Shown: positions 1 to 8,218 of the stretch, one piece after another
How positions within the stretch are numbered: position 1 is the stretch's first letter
Layout of the letters: each line of letters starts with the position of its first letter
NCBI GenBank assembly: GCA_004796375.1
Contig: QZLA01000318.1
Span: forward strand, 1 to 41,610
DNA: 41,610 bases
Origin: Desulfobacteraceae bacterium
GTDB taxonomy: Bacteria > Desulfobacterota > Desulfobacteria > Desulfobacterales > Desulfobacteraceae
Reading direction: 5' to 3'
Made by a program: the position numbers and the translations under genes
The notes under the pieces: generated by a model
Told to the model about the DNA's origin: nothing
Databases searched by the model: none
The model's input: only the letters and a program-made list of their open reading frames with translations

Positions 1-1341
1 CCTGTATTCGTGATCTCCTGCCCGGTGGTCCATGAAAACGACGTGATCGGGGTTGTGTTCAGTGTCATCCGGATGGATGCATTCAACCGGAGATTTATTG
101 ATCCGCAGAGGGTGGGTGAAACCGGTTATGTATACCTGACCGACCGAACCGGTGTCATACTGGCACACCCGGATAAATCCACGATTCTGAGCCTTGACTT
201 GAAAGATTACGGCTTTGGACGGGAGATGGTTGAAAAAAAAAGCGGACTGATCAAATACACCTTTAGAGGGATTGAAAAAATCGTCAGTTTTTCAGCAGAT
301 GAAAAAACCGGCTGGATTGTGGCCTCTACCGCGAACATTGAAGAGATATTTGCACCGGTGACATCCATGAGGAATACCAGCATTGTCATTGGCCTCGCAG
401 GTGTTGCAGTAATCTTTGTTCTGATATTTCTGGTCACACATGCCATTGTTCAGCCGATCAACAGGATCATTGCCGGTATGGAGGCAGGTGCCGGTCATGT
501 CGCTGCCACATCCGGGCAGGTATCGTCATCCAGTCAGTCCATGGCCGAAGGCGCATCTCAACAGGCATCCTCCATTGAAGAGTCGGCCTCCTCCATGGAA
601 CAGATCGCCTCCATGACCGAAAAAAACTCTGAAAGCGCGGGTTATGCAGATGATTATATGACAGATGTCAATCAGATCGTATCCGATGCCAATACCTCCA
701 TGGAACGGCTGACCGATTCCATGAAAAATATATCCGATGCGAGCCGCCAAACCGCCCATATTATAAAAACCATAGATGAAATTGCTTTCCAGACCAATCT
801 TCTGGCACTCAATGCAGCCGTGGAAGCCGCCCGGGCCGGTGAGGCCGGCGCCGGATTCGCCGTGGTGGCGGATGAGGTCAGGAACCTTGCCATTCGTGCG
901 GCCGAGGCGGCTAATGAAACGGAACAGCTGATTGATGAAACTGTTAAAAAAGTGGAAAACGGTACGGCACTGGTGAACTCAACCCATGATGTTTTCAGCA
1001 GGGTCGCCCAGAGCGCGGTCAAGGTCGGGCAGCTGGTTGCCGAGATTTCCCAGGCGTCCAAGGAGCAGTCAGACGGCATCAGTCAGATCAACCATGCCCT
1101 TTCGGAAATGGAAACGGTTGTTCAGCAGAATGCATCCAGCGCTGAAGAGTCCGCAGCCGCGGCCGAGGAGATGAATGCACTGGCAGAGCAGCTCAACACC
1201 CATGTAACCGACCTGACCCGGATCATTACCGGAAAAACCAAAACGCCGGCCCTTCTTCCTGGGGTTAAACCCCGCGAGCCTGTCACGCAGGCTGAACGGC
1301 TTCCTGAACCGCAGGACCGCCCGCTTCTGGCTTCAAACTGA
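1..1341 (+). CDS. Methyl-accepting chemotaxis protein, 5'-truncated by the window edge
   Basis: The frame is open from base 1, so the N-terminus lies outside the window; the GTG at 10 is internal. What remains is the membrane-distal part of a Cache-type sensor domain ([13 protein letters not shown], then an ILAHPD motif), a hydrophobic transmembrane segment at about bases 379-447, a very short or degenerate HAMP linker beginning VQPIN, and a long cytoplasmic coiled coil. The coiled coil contains the conserved signalling tip ([22 protein letters not shown], here with [16 protein letters not shown]). The family senses periplasmic small molecules and controls CheA. The glutamate/alanine-rich stretches on both sides of the tip look like adaptation-methylation regions. 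The C-terminal tail is proline-rich and ends without a recognisable CheR-binding pentapeptide. The ligand cannot be deduced. No terminator follows; the next 110 bases hold the operator of the following gene. Confidence 0.93.
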   Translation, partial: PVFVISCPVVHENDVIGVVFSVIRMDAFNRRFIDPQRVGETGYVYLTDRTGVILAHPDKSTILSLDLKDYGFGREMVEKKSGLIKYTFRGIEKIVSFSADEKTGWIVASTANIEEIFAPVTSMRNTSIVIGLAGVAVIFVLIFLVTHAIVQPINRIIAGMEAGAGHVAATSGQVSSSSQSMAEGASQQASSIEESASSMEQIASMTEKNSESAGYADDYMTDVNQIVSDANTSMERLTDSMKNISDASRQTAHIIKTIDEIAFQTNLLALNAAVEAARAGEAGAGFAVVADEVRNLAIRAAEAANETEQLIDETVKKVENGTALVNSTHDVFSRVAQSAVKVGQLVAEISQASKEQSDGISQINHALSEMETVVQQNASSAEESAAAAEEMNALAEQLNTHVTDLTRIITGKTKTPALLPGVKPREPVTQAERLPEPQDRPLLASN

Positions 1342-1393
1342 TCACAGGGGCGGCTGCTCAAAACCATCTTGACATCAAACCTACGGCATGATA

Positions 1394-1429
1394 ATTCAAC
1401 TATTCAATAAATTAATTGAATAGTTGAAT
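1394..1429. promoter_or_regulatory. Perfect 15-bp inverted repeat, probable ArsR-type operator
   Basis: ATTCAACTATTCAAT (1394-1408) and its exact reverse complement ATTGAATAGTTGAAT (1415-1429) are separated by 6 bases. Each arm itself contains a repeated ATTCAA unit. It lies 22 bases upstream of the ATG of the ArsR-rhodanese gene, the usual place for an autoregulatory ArsR/SmtB operator, and the AT-rich twofold symmetry fits that family. That the neighbouring regulator binds it is inference. Confidence 0.7.
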
Positions 1430-1451
1430 AATTGAATTGCGAGCATTACCC

Positions 1452-2138
1452 ATGAATCCCAACAGGCGTTTCAAGGATGATATTTTTGAACAATTTGCCA
1501 GAATCGGCAAAGCCTTTTCCAGCCCGAAACGGCTGGAACTGATTGACATTCTCTGCCAGGGGGAAAGAACGGTTGACCGATTGTCCAAGGAAACCGGACT
1601 CAGCATTGCCAACACCTCCCAGCATCTTCAGGTCCTTAAAAATGCCCGGCTGGTCGAGCAGGAGAAAAAAGGCCTCCATGTGAGCTACAGGACAGCGCCC
1701 ATGGTGTGCGAATTTTTTCTCTCTTTCCGCCATGTTGCCGAGAGTAGGATCACCGAGGTGGACAATATCAAAAGCCGGTTTCTGTCAGGTAAAGAGGGTA
1801 TGGAACCCATTGACCGGAACGCGCTGATCGAGCGCCTGAAGGATGAACAGGTCACGCTGCTTGATGTGAGGCCGGCTGAAGAGTTCCGGTCCGGGCATAT
1901 CCAAGGAGCCCTGTCTGTGCCGCTGGGCGAACTTGAACTGATGCTGGCCCGCCTTCCCAGGGACCAGCAGATCGTTGCCTACTGCAGGGGACCCTATTGC
2001 GTCCTTTCGATCCAGGCCGTAGAACTGCTTAACCAGAAGGGCTTTCATGCCATCCGTCTTGAAGAGGGGGCTCAAGACTGGAAGGCGCTTGGTTTAAGCC
2101 TGGCGACAGGGGAATCGAACAAAGGAACATCGATTTGA
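1452..2138 (+). CDS. ArsR-family transcriptional regulator fused to a rhodanese domain
   Basis: The N-terminal ~100 residues form an ArsR winged helix (FSSPKRLELIDILCQGERTVDRLSKETGLSIANTSQHLQVLKNARLV). The C-terminal ~110 residues are a rhodanese domain (LLDVRPAEEFRSGHIQGALSVPLGEL, then active-site loop YCRGPYC, then QKGF and an EGAQDW end). The start is taken as ATG 1452 (228 residues); an in-frame TTG at 1437 lies closer to the palindrome and is less likely. The rhodanese loop has two cysteines in a C-x4-C spacing, suited to carrying a persulfide, so the domain may be the sensor that tunes DNA binding. The gene ends in a 4-base TTGA overlap with the next gene, implying translational coupling. 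Two further cysteines lie in the HTH half (C35, C86). A sulfur-sensing role is inferred from domain content and neighbours. Confidence 0.9.
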   Translation: MNPNRRFKDDIFEQFARIGKAFSSPKRLELIDILCQGERTVDRLSKETGLSIANTSQHLQVLKNARLVEQEKKGLHVSYRTAPMVCEFFLSFRHVAESRITEVDNIKSRFLSGKEGMEPIDRNALIERLKDEQVTLLDVRPAEEFRSGHIQGALSVPLGELELMLARLPRDQQIVAYCRGPYCVLSIQAVELLNQKGFHAIRLEEGAQDWKALGLSLATGESNKGTSI

Positions 2139-3883
2139 GACGGATAAGAAAAAATCTTACAGCGTTGACGGTTGCCGGCATGACGCTTATGGCCCTGCTT
2201 TTGACCAACCAATCCGTCACCCCGAAAACCGCATCTTGGGAAGATGTGGAATCTGAAGCACGGGCCGGCAGCTACCAATTGATCAGTACAACAGACCTGG
2301 AAAAAAAATATTCGGATAAAAATGATCCGCCGTTGATTATAGACACCCGGCAGGCCTGGGAATACCGCGCCGGACATATTAAAGGGGCGCTTAATTTTCC
2401 CATGGAACCGACCTGGCTTTCCCGGTGGCGAAAAAAAGGAGATCTTGCCCACCTCCTGGGCCCGGATAAAGACCGGTTCATTGTATTTTACTGAGCCGGT
2501 CTGGCATGAGTCAGGAGTGACTCCGCAGCCCGTGTGGCTGTCAAACTCGGCTACTCAAACGTTTACCGCGACCCCTTGGGATTTCCCCGCTGGCAGGCCA
2601 AAGATCTTCCGGTGAACTCCGGCCCGGCGGGTGTATCCCCATCCGAAGCATCTCAAGAAAGCAAGGAAAAACCGCCCGGACCCCTTTATGGATGGGCCAT
2701 GATCTGGACCCTGCTGGGTATTTTTGCAGGGGGGATCGCCCTGAACCTGACACCCTGTATCTACCCGCTGATCCCCATTACCATCTCCTATTTCGGGGGA
2801 AGAGAGGGTCAAGGTTCGGCCAGACACGCCCTGTCCTATATGATGGGCATTGCATTTACAAACTCCATGCTGGGTGTATCTGCTGCCCTTACCGGCGGTT
2901 TGATGGGCGCCGTGCTTCAGCATCCGGCAGTCCTGTTGCTGATTGCCTCGCTGCTCACTGTTTTGGGCACCAGCCTGTTTGGTTTCTGGGAACTTCGTGT
3001 GCCCTACGGTATCATGCAGTTGGCTACCCGGCGCAGAACCGGTGCTCTCGGACCGTTGTTCATGGGGCTGATGATGGGGGTTGTGGCCGCGCCATGTATC
3101 GGGCCGTTTGTCCTCGGCCTTTTAACCTGGGTGGCCAGCATGGGAAGTCCGTGGCTTGGATTTATCATTTTTTTCACCCTGAGTCTGGGTATGGGACTGC
3201 CTTTCTTCTTCCTGGCCCTGTTTTCAGGTAACATCAGCCGCCTGCCCAAATCCGGTCAGTGGATGATCTGGATCAGGAAACTGATGGGATGGATCATGAT
3301 TGGCATGGCGGTCTATTTTCTCCGGCCTTTGTGCTCAGAACGCCTGGCCGCAGTGCTGATGCCTGCCACCACCCTGGGTGCCGGAATTCATCTGGCGTGG
3401 CTGGATGATACCCAGGCCGGGTTTAAAGCGTTTGGATTTGTCAAAATCGCGGTGGCACTGGCTGCCATGGGCTTTGCCACCCTGACCATGGCATCGGCAT
3501 TTATCAAGGGACCGGGTGCAGTGTTTCTCGAGTATGATTCCGCCGTTATGGTGCAAGCCAAGCAAACAGGTAAACCCGTCATTATTGATTTTTCAGCGGA
3601 TTGGTGCAGTCCGTGCAGAGAGCTTGACACGATCACATTCCATGACCGCAGGGTTGTGGAAACCGCCCGGGAGAAATTTATTCTGATCAGGGTTGACCTG
3701 ACCCGCAGGGGGAATAAAGACCATGAAGCCCTGTTGAAACAATACCGGATCAAAGGCGTGCCCACCGTCATCTTCCTGGATCATAGAGGAGATGAGCGCC
3801 AGGATCTTCGTCTGGTGGACTTTGAACCGCCGGACCGGTTCCTTGAGCGCATGATCAAGGCCGGACGCCCCCTTGAGAATTAA
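2135..3883 (+). CDS. Predicted selenoprotein: membrane rhodanese (two Sec) fused to DsbD and thioredoxin domains
   Basis: Translation starts at TTG 2135, overlapping the stop of the previous gene, with AAAGGA at 2121-2126 upstream. The frame meets UGA at 2492-2494 (codon 120) and again at 2507-2509 (codon 125), then runs open in the same frame to 3883 (582 residues). Residues 1-33 are a basic/hydrophobic signal anchor. Residues ~50-145 are a rhodanese (IIDTRQAWEYRAGHIKGALNFP, FY-U-A-G-L-A-U-V-R-S, AARVAVKLGYSNVY). Then comes a DsbD-type membrane domain with its two redox cysteines, C208 (LTPCIYPL) and C321 (AAPCIGPF), and a C-terminal thioredoxin with W-C491-S-P-C494. The usual DsbD N-terminal domain is replaced by the rhodanese. 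Ordinary gene callers would split this into a 119-residue fragment and a 449-residue 'DsbD' starting at GTG 2534. Selenocysteine at both UGAs is inferred from frame, alignment and hairpins. Likely role: carrying electrons to a periplasmic sulfur-transfer site. Confidence 0.82.
2508..2523 (+). promoter_or_regulatory. Candidate bacterial SECIS hairpin for the first UGA
   Basis: GAGTCA (2508-2513) pairs perfectly with TGACTC (2518-2523) around a GGAG loop (2514-2517). Nineteen bases separate the first UGA (ends 2494) from the loop. Bacterial SECIS elements are generally described as hairpins within the coding region, with the loop roughly 16-37 nt after the UGA and a G in the first two loop positions; this one satisfies both. 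An imperfect lower stem (CTGGC at 2501-2505 with GCAG at 2525-2528) may extend it. Confidence 0.6.
2526..2540 (+). promoter_or_regulatory. Candidate bacterial SECIS hairpin for the second UGA
   Basis: CAGCC (2526-2530) pairs with GGCTG (2536-2540) around the loop CGTGT (2531-2535); a G-U pair (2525 with 2541) can extend the stem. Twenty-one bases separate the second UGA (ends 2509) from the loop, and the second loop base is G. The hairpin is separate from the first, so once the ribosome has unwound the first hairpin the second remains available for the second UGA. Confidence 0.55.
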
Positions 3884-4031
3884 CCCGATCTTTTTAAGCC
3901 CCAACAGTTGCAATCCAGGTAATCATCACTATTTTTATGACCCTGCGACCTGTTCTGACTGGGGCAGATTGATCAACTTAAATACCAGTGCCCGGCCGCT
4001 ATCTCCCGGGGCATTGTGAAGAGGAAATATT

Positions 4032-5738
4032 ATGCCGAAACGTGTTGTTATTGTCGGCGCTGTTGCTTTGGGCCCGAAGGTGGCCTGCCGTCTCAGACGC
4101 CTGGACCCGGATTACCAGATTACCGTCATTGACCGGGACAGCCTGATCTCCTACGGGGGATGTGGGATCCCGTACTATGTGGGGGGAGATATCCCGGATA
4201 TTGAGGGCCTGTACTCGACCTCGTCCCATGCATTGAGAGACCCTGAATTCTTCAGGACCCATAAAGGGGTGGATATCATGCCCCGGGTGGAAGCGGTCCG
4301 GATCGAGCGCAAAGAGAAAAAGCTCCTCGTCCGTCACCTGGATACCGGGCAGGAGGAATCTCTGGACTACGACAAGCTGGTCATTGCCACGGGCGCATCC
4401 CCGTTCAAGCCGCCCATCCCGGGCGCTGATCTGCCCATGGTGTTTACCGTTTCCAACCTCCATGCGGCAAGGGCGATCAAAGAGAAGATTTCCCAGGGCC
4501 AGGTGGGCAAGGCTGTCGTGATCGGTGCAGGCGCCATCGGCATCGAAATGGCTGAAGCGCTGACCGACCTTTGGGGGGTGGATACCACCATCGTTGAAAT
4601 GGCGGACCAGGTCCTGCCGGCCGCCCTTGGAAAAAACATATCCAAAGTCCTTGAAAACCACCTCATTGAAAACGGCGTAAAGCTCATGCTTTCCGAGAAA
4701 GTGACCCGGATCGACGGGGATACCGATTCGGGTGTCACCTCCGTGGAGACCGGGTCCGGTACGCTCGAATGCGATCTGGTGGTCATGTCCGCAGGTGTTC
4801 GGCCCAATACCGGGTTTGCACAGGAGGCCGGACTTGCCGTGGGTAATTCCGGGGGGCTCCTGGTGGACCGAGGCATGCGCACCTCAGATCCCCATATTTA
4901 TGCCGGCGGCGACTGTATTGAGATGAGAAACCAGGTCAACGGGGAGAACATGATCATGCCGCTGGGCTCCCTGGCCAACCGTCAGGGACGGATCATTGCC
5001 AACAATATCCACGGCCGGGCATCCAAATTCAGGGGAACCGTGGGCAGTTTCTGCATCAAGATTTTTGATATGGCTGCAGCCAAAGCCGGGCTCACCCTCA
5101 GCCAGGCCCGGGAGATCGGATATGATCCGGTCCATGCCGTGGTGGCCCAATCGGACCGTGCCCATTTTTACCCCTCCTCCCAGCTCATGTATATCCACCT
5201 GATCGCTGATAGAAGAACCCGCAGAATTCTGGGGATCGAGGCCGTGGGCTATCAAGGGGATGCCGTCAAAGGCCGTGTCGACTCCATAGCCCCCCTGCTC
5301 CAGGAAGGCATTGACGTGGATGAGGTCTGCACCCTTGAAACCGCATATGCACCGCCCTTTGCATCGGCCATGGATGTCATCAACAATGCCGGTAATGTCC
5401 TGGACAATATCCTGGACGGCCGGAACCATCCCATGGATTCCATGGAGTTTGTGGATGCATTTAATCATGACCGGATCCGGGTCATTGACGTCAGGGAGCA
5501 CAAAGAGGCTGAACCGTTTACCGCAAAATACGGGGAACGCTGGATGAATATTCCCCAGTCCGAACTCAGGCATCGACTGGATGAGATCCCCAAAGGCAAG
5601 CCCATATGCCTGGTCTGCGGTACCGGGGCCCGTTCCTATGAGTGCCAGATCCTGCTCAACCAGAAAGGATTTCACAACATCTGCAATGTCCAGGGTGGCC
5701 ACGCCATGATTTTAGCGACCCACCCCGGGTTTATCTGA
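4032..5738 (+). CDS. CoA-disulfide / NADH persulfide reductase with C-terminal rhodanese domain
   Basis: 568 residues, preceded by GAGGAAAT at a good distance. The N-terminal two thirds are a pyridine-nucleotide-disulfide oxidoreductase: FAD motif VVIVGAVALGPKVA, single redox cysteine C44 in SYGGCGIPYYVGGD, NAD motif VVIGAGAIGIEMAEAL, and an FAD-binding YAGGDC segment. The C-terminal ~100 residues are a rhodanese (VIDVREHKEAE) with C529 in CGTGARSYE. This CoADR-rhodanese architecture is known from NADH-dependent persulfide reductases such as the Shewanella enzyme, which reduce CoA persulfide or polysulfides to sulfide. It is cytoplasmic, with no signal peptide. A 148-base gap separates it from the upstream gene, so it may have its own promoter. 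Adjacency to two other rhodanese genes supports a role in zero-valent sulfur handling. Confidence 0.93.
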   Translation: MPKRVVIVGAVALGPKVACRLRRLDPDYQITVIDRDSLISYGGCGIPYYVGGDIPDIEGLYSTSSHALRDPEFFRTHKGVDIMPRVEAVRIERKEKKLLVRHLDTGQEESLDYDKLVIATGASPFKPPIPGADLPMVFTVSNLHAARAIKEKISQGQVGKAVVIGAGAIGIEMAEALTDLWGVDTTIVEMADQVLPAALGKNISKVLENHLIENGVKLMLSEKVTRIDGDTDSGVTSVETGSGTLECDLVVMSAGVRPNTGFAQEAGLAVGNSGGLLVDRGMRTSDPHIYAGGDCIEMRNQVNGENMIMPLGSLANRQGRIIANNIHGRASKFRGTVGSFCIKIFDMAAAKAGLTLSQAREIGYDPVHAVVAQSDRAHFYPSSQLMYIHLIADRRTRRILGIEAVGYQGDAVKGRVDSIAPLLQEGIDVDEVCTLETAYAPPFASAMDVINNAGNVLDNILDGRNHPMDSMEFVDAFNHDRIRVIDVREHKEAEPFTAKYGERWMNIPQSELRHRLDEIPKGKPICLVCGTGARSYECQILLNQKGFHNICNVQGGHAMILATHPGFI

Positions 5739-5766
5739 ACCCAACCTCTTTTGCGCGGTCAGCCGG

Positions 5767-6522
5767 TTACTCAAGTTTCCTTTGAAGCAACCGCTGAATG
5801 ATCTCCTCAAGAAAAATGAAAAAAAGGGTTCTTGATTTTTCATAGGGTTTGAGATGCGATGGCTGAGGGCTGGAAGACAGCCAGAATATCTTGTCACACT
5901 GGCTGAACAGGCTGGTATTGTATTCCTCCACGATGATGACCACCTTAGTGCCTTTTTTCTTGACCGCATCAAAAATATTCTGAAAGGACTGAAATCGGCC
6001 GGTCCCCGTGATAATCAGCAGGAGGGTTGATTCATCCACCATATTTTTCAGGGTGACCTCATCAGATACCGCCATGGTGGTTTTGTCCGAGCTGTTGCGG
6101 AATCTGTATTCGAAATACTGGGCGCAGAGAAGAGAGGGACCGTATCCGAACAGGGCAATTTTATCGTGGCTGTCGATCAAGGATAGCAACTCATCAATCA
6201 TGGCCGTGTCAAAAGTGTCGATGAAGGATGACAGGCGCTTTAATTCATCAGAGCTTGCGGCCGGTGTGACCTCTTTTCCGTATAGAAAATCCACATACTG
6301 CCTGTAGTTGTTGAACCCGAGCTTTTTGACAAACTTTGATATTTTGGATACCGAGCATTGGCAAAATTCCGCGGCCTGATTGATCCGAATGGCAGGCATG
6401 GTCTTGCTGTGCCGGACCATCTGATCGTGTATATGCTTTTCTAAAGGGTTCAATGCGCTTAAATCCATGGTAATCATACGCTGTCTCAATTCCGCTGTAA
6501 TAGTTAATAAAGAACTCGACAC
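5767..6522 (-). CDS. RpiR/MurR-family transcriptional regulator with SIS domain
   Basis: 251 residues from a GTG start; ATGs at residues 16 and 19 are alternative starts. The N-terminal ~80 residues are an RpiR helix-turn-helix (LNPLEKHIHDQMVRHS, INQAAEFCQCSVSKISKFVKKLGF). The C-terminal half is a SIS sugar-phosphate-isomerase fold (DKIALFGYGPSLLCAQYFEYRF, LLLIITGTGRFQSF, VVIIVEEY). The family senses phosphorylated sugars or polyols. It is divergent from the dehydrogenase/kinase operon starting at 6687 and convergent with the persulfide reductase gene, so it most likely controls the divergent operon, with the kinase product as a plausible effector. The GGAAA/TTTCC repeats in the shared intergenic region are candidate binding sites. 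Confidence 0.9.
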   Translation of the reverse strand: MSSSLLTITAELRQRMITMDLSALNPLEKHIHDQMVRHSKTMPAIRINQAAEFCQCSVSKISKFVKKLGFNNYRQYVDFLYGKEVTPAASSDELKRLSSFIDTFDTAMIDELLSLIDSHDKIALFGYGPSLLCAQYFEYRFRNSSDKTTMAVSDEVTLKNMVDESTLLLIITGTGRFQSFQNIFDAVKKKGTKVVIIVEEYNTSLFSQCDKIFWLSSSPQPSHLKPYEKSRTLFFIFLEEIIQRLLQRKLE

Positions 6523-6555
6523 CCTTACAGGATACGGATAAATAGAAGAAATGCA

Positions 6556-6617
6556 ATGGAAAATTTTCCATATTTTATTAATTTTTTATAAAAATATGGA
6601 AATCTTTCCTTTTCCAT
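6556..6617. promoter_or_regulatory. Divergent operator region: palindromic GGAAA/TTTCC sites
   Basis: A perfect 16-bp palindrome ATGGAAAATTTTCCAT lies at 6556-6571. A second symmetric element, ATGGAAA (6596-6602) with TTTCCAT (6611-6617), encloses the smaller palindrome GGAAATCTTTCC (6598-6609). Both lie between the RpiR gene and the divergent operon. The second abuts the -35 box at 6617, as expected for repression. Binding by the RpiR protein is inferred from position and repeated symmetry. Confidence 0.55.
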
Positions 6618-6645
6618 TGACAATATATTGTCCTGTCTCTAAAAT
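6617..6645 (+). promoter_or_regulatory. Sigma70-type promoter of the FAD dehydrogenase-ETF-kinase operon
   Basis: A consensus -35 TTGACA (6617-6622) is followed after exactly 17 bases by TAAAAT (6640-6645), one mismatch from the -10 consensus. The spacer holds the palindrome CAATATATTG. The predicted start site is about 35 bases before the TTG start codon at 6687. Confidence 0.65.
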
Positions 6646-6686
6646 TTGGACCAATCAACCCAAATTTAACTGCCGGAGGCACAAAA

Positions 6687-8159
6687 TTGGACAAGAATAA
6701 AATCATTGAAAATTTAAGCGGAATACTGACCCCATCCCAAGTCAACACCGACCCCGAGGATCTATATGATGCGTCGGCAGACAGGTATAAGAAATATGCG
6801 AAAGTACGGCGGGTCCTGGATGTGCCCATGCCGGCTGCCATCGTATATCCCAAATCAGCTGATGAGGTGGGCAAGGTGCTCTCATTCTGCAACGAATCGG
6901 GATTGAATGTGATTCCCCGGGCCGGAAAAACAGCCACGGAAGGGGGACTGGAAAACTGGAAGGAAAATACCGTTGTCATTGATGCCCTGCATCTGAACCG
7001 GATCCTGAACATCGATACCTATAACATGCAGGCCACGGTGCAGGCCGGGGTCCCCCTCCAGCAGCTGGAAGACGAGTTGAGGAAAAACGGATTTACCGCC
7101 GGCCATTCCCCCCAGTCCAAGCCGGTGGCAAAACTCGGCGGACTGGTGGCCACCCGGAGTATCGGCCAGTTTTCAACCCTGTACGGCGGCATTGAGGACA
7201 TGGTGGTGGGGCTGGAGTGTGTGTTTCCCAGCGGCCATATCTCCCGGATAAAGAATGTTGCCAGAAGATCCGGCGGACCGGATATCCGGCATATTGCCAT
7301 TGGTAATGAAGGGGCGCTGTGCTATATCACCGAAGTCACGGTCAAGATCTTCCGGTTCTATCCTGAAAACAACCGGTTCTACGGCTACCTTATCCGGGAC
7401 ATGGAAACGGGTATACAGGTGCTGCGGGAGGTGATGGTCAACGGATTCCGTCCTTCCGTTGCCCGGGCCTATTCTGAAGAGGATGCGGCCCAGCATTTTT
7501 ACCATTTCCATAAAGACAAATGCGTTCTCCTGTTTATGGCTGAAGGCCCTCAAGGCATTGTCAGTGCCACCTGCCAGGCCATAGAAGATGCCGTGGAAAA
7601 ATTCAAGACCGGTGTCATCGAGCAGGTGGATGGCCAGCTGATCGAGGACTGGTTTAACAACCTGAACTGGTCCCAGAAAGATATTGATGATGAAATGGAA
7701 GGGATGAAACAAAACGATTCCCATGCCGGATTCACCACCGAGATCTCCGCTGACTGGGAGACCATCCCCAAGATTTACAACAACGTGATGCAGCGGATCA
7801 GGTCTGAGTACCCCCGTGCCCATGACCTGACCATGCTGGGCGGCCACTCCTCCCACAGTTACATCAACGGCACCAATATGTACTTTGTGTACAACTACCA
7901 CATCCACTGCGAACCAGAGGATGAGATGCGGGTATATCATCATCCCCTGCAGAGAATCATCGTTGAAGAGACCCTCAAGCTGGGCGGCTCCATGTGCCAT
8001 CACCACGGGATCGGAAAGTTCAGAAATGAGTGGACCATGGATGAGCACGGGTCTGCCTACTACATGTTAGAAAAACTCAAAGAGGCCTTTGATCCCAACG
8101 GGATCATGAACTTTGGCACCATCTATCCCCAGAAGGAAGGGGAAAAATACCAGCAGTAA
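6687..8159 (+). CDS. FAD-binding oxidoreductase (GlcD / alkyl-DHAP synthase-like), YgcU-type
   Basis: 490 residues from TTG 6687, with GGAGG at 6675-6679 seven bases upstream. The N-terminal half is a PCMH/VAO-type FAD-binding domain (AIVYPKSADEVGKVLSFC, VIPRAGKTATEGG, IDALHLNRIL, VQAGVPLQQLE, GGLVATRSIGQFSTLYGG). The C-terminal cap domain ends with CHHHGIGKFR and FDPNGIMNFG, close to the histidine-rich active site of alkyl-dihydroxyacetonephosphate-synthase-like flavoenzymes. The next genes encode both ETF-like subunits, so it probably oxidises an alcohol or hydroxy acid and passes electrons to that ETF. The gene set and order resemble the E. coli ygc cluster, in which YgcU is the matching enzyme. 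Substrate unknown. Confidence 0.88.
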   Translation: MDKNKIIENLSGILTPSQVNTDPEDLYDASADRYKKYAKVRRVLDVPMPAAIVYPKSADEVGKVLSFCNESGLNVIPRAGKTATEGGLENWKENTVVIDALHLNRILNIDTYNMQATVQAGVPLQQLEDELRKNGFTAGHSPQSKPVAKLGGLVATRSIGQFSTLYGGIEDMVVGLECVFPSGHISRIKNVARRSGGPDIRHIAIGNEGALCYITEVTVKIFRFYPENNRFYGYLIRDMETGIQVLREVMVNGFRPSVARAYSEEDAAQHFYHFHKDKCVLLFMAEGPQGIVSATCQAIEDAVEKFKTGVIEQVDGQLIEDWFNNLNWSQKDIDDEMEGMKQNDSHAGFTTEISADWETIPKIYNNVMQRIRSEYPRAHDLTMLGGHSSHSYINGTNMYFVYNYHIHCEPEDEMRVYHHPLQRIIVEETLKLGGSMCHHHGIGKFRNEWTMDEHGSAYYMLEKLKEAFDPNGIMNFGTIYPQKEGEKYQQ

Positions 8160-8218
8160 GCGCACCGGATAAAGGACATTCCTGAGGGGGATCCAAAAAG
8201 CATGGAAGAAGCACGTCA

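Noticed and set aside
1452-1795. SqrR/BigR-type dithiol persulfide sensor in the ArsR domain
   Set aside because: C35 and C86 are 51 residues apart and not at the positions of the SqrR/BigR pair (about 66 apart), so the claim is not supported.
2534-3883. Independent DsbD gene starting at GTG 2534
   Set aside because: It is in the same frame as the upstream rhodanese fragment, has no ribosome-binding site, and would begin in the middle of the rhodanese C-terminal helix (VAVKLGYSNVY).
3989-4013. Hairpin before the CoA-disulfide reductase gene as a terminator
   Set aside because: The stem has a bulge, is short and lacks a following T run.
4884-5702. Long minus-strand reading frame opposite the persulfide reductase
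   Set aside because: Low-complexity, no domain, no ribosome-binding site; a shadow of the plus-strand gene. The same holds for the long antisense frames at 7173-8048, 11072-11914 and 26456-27277.
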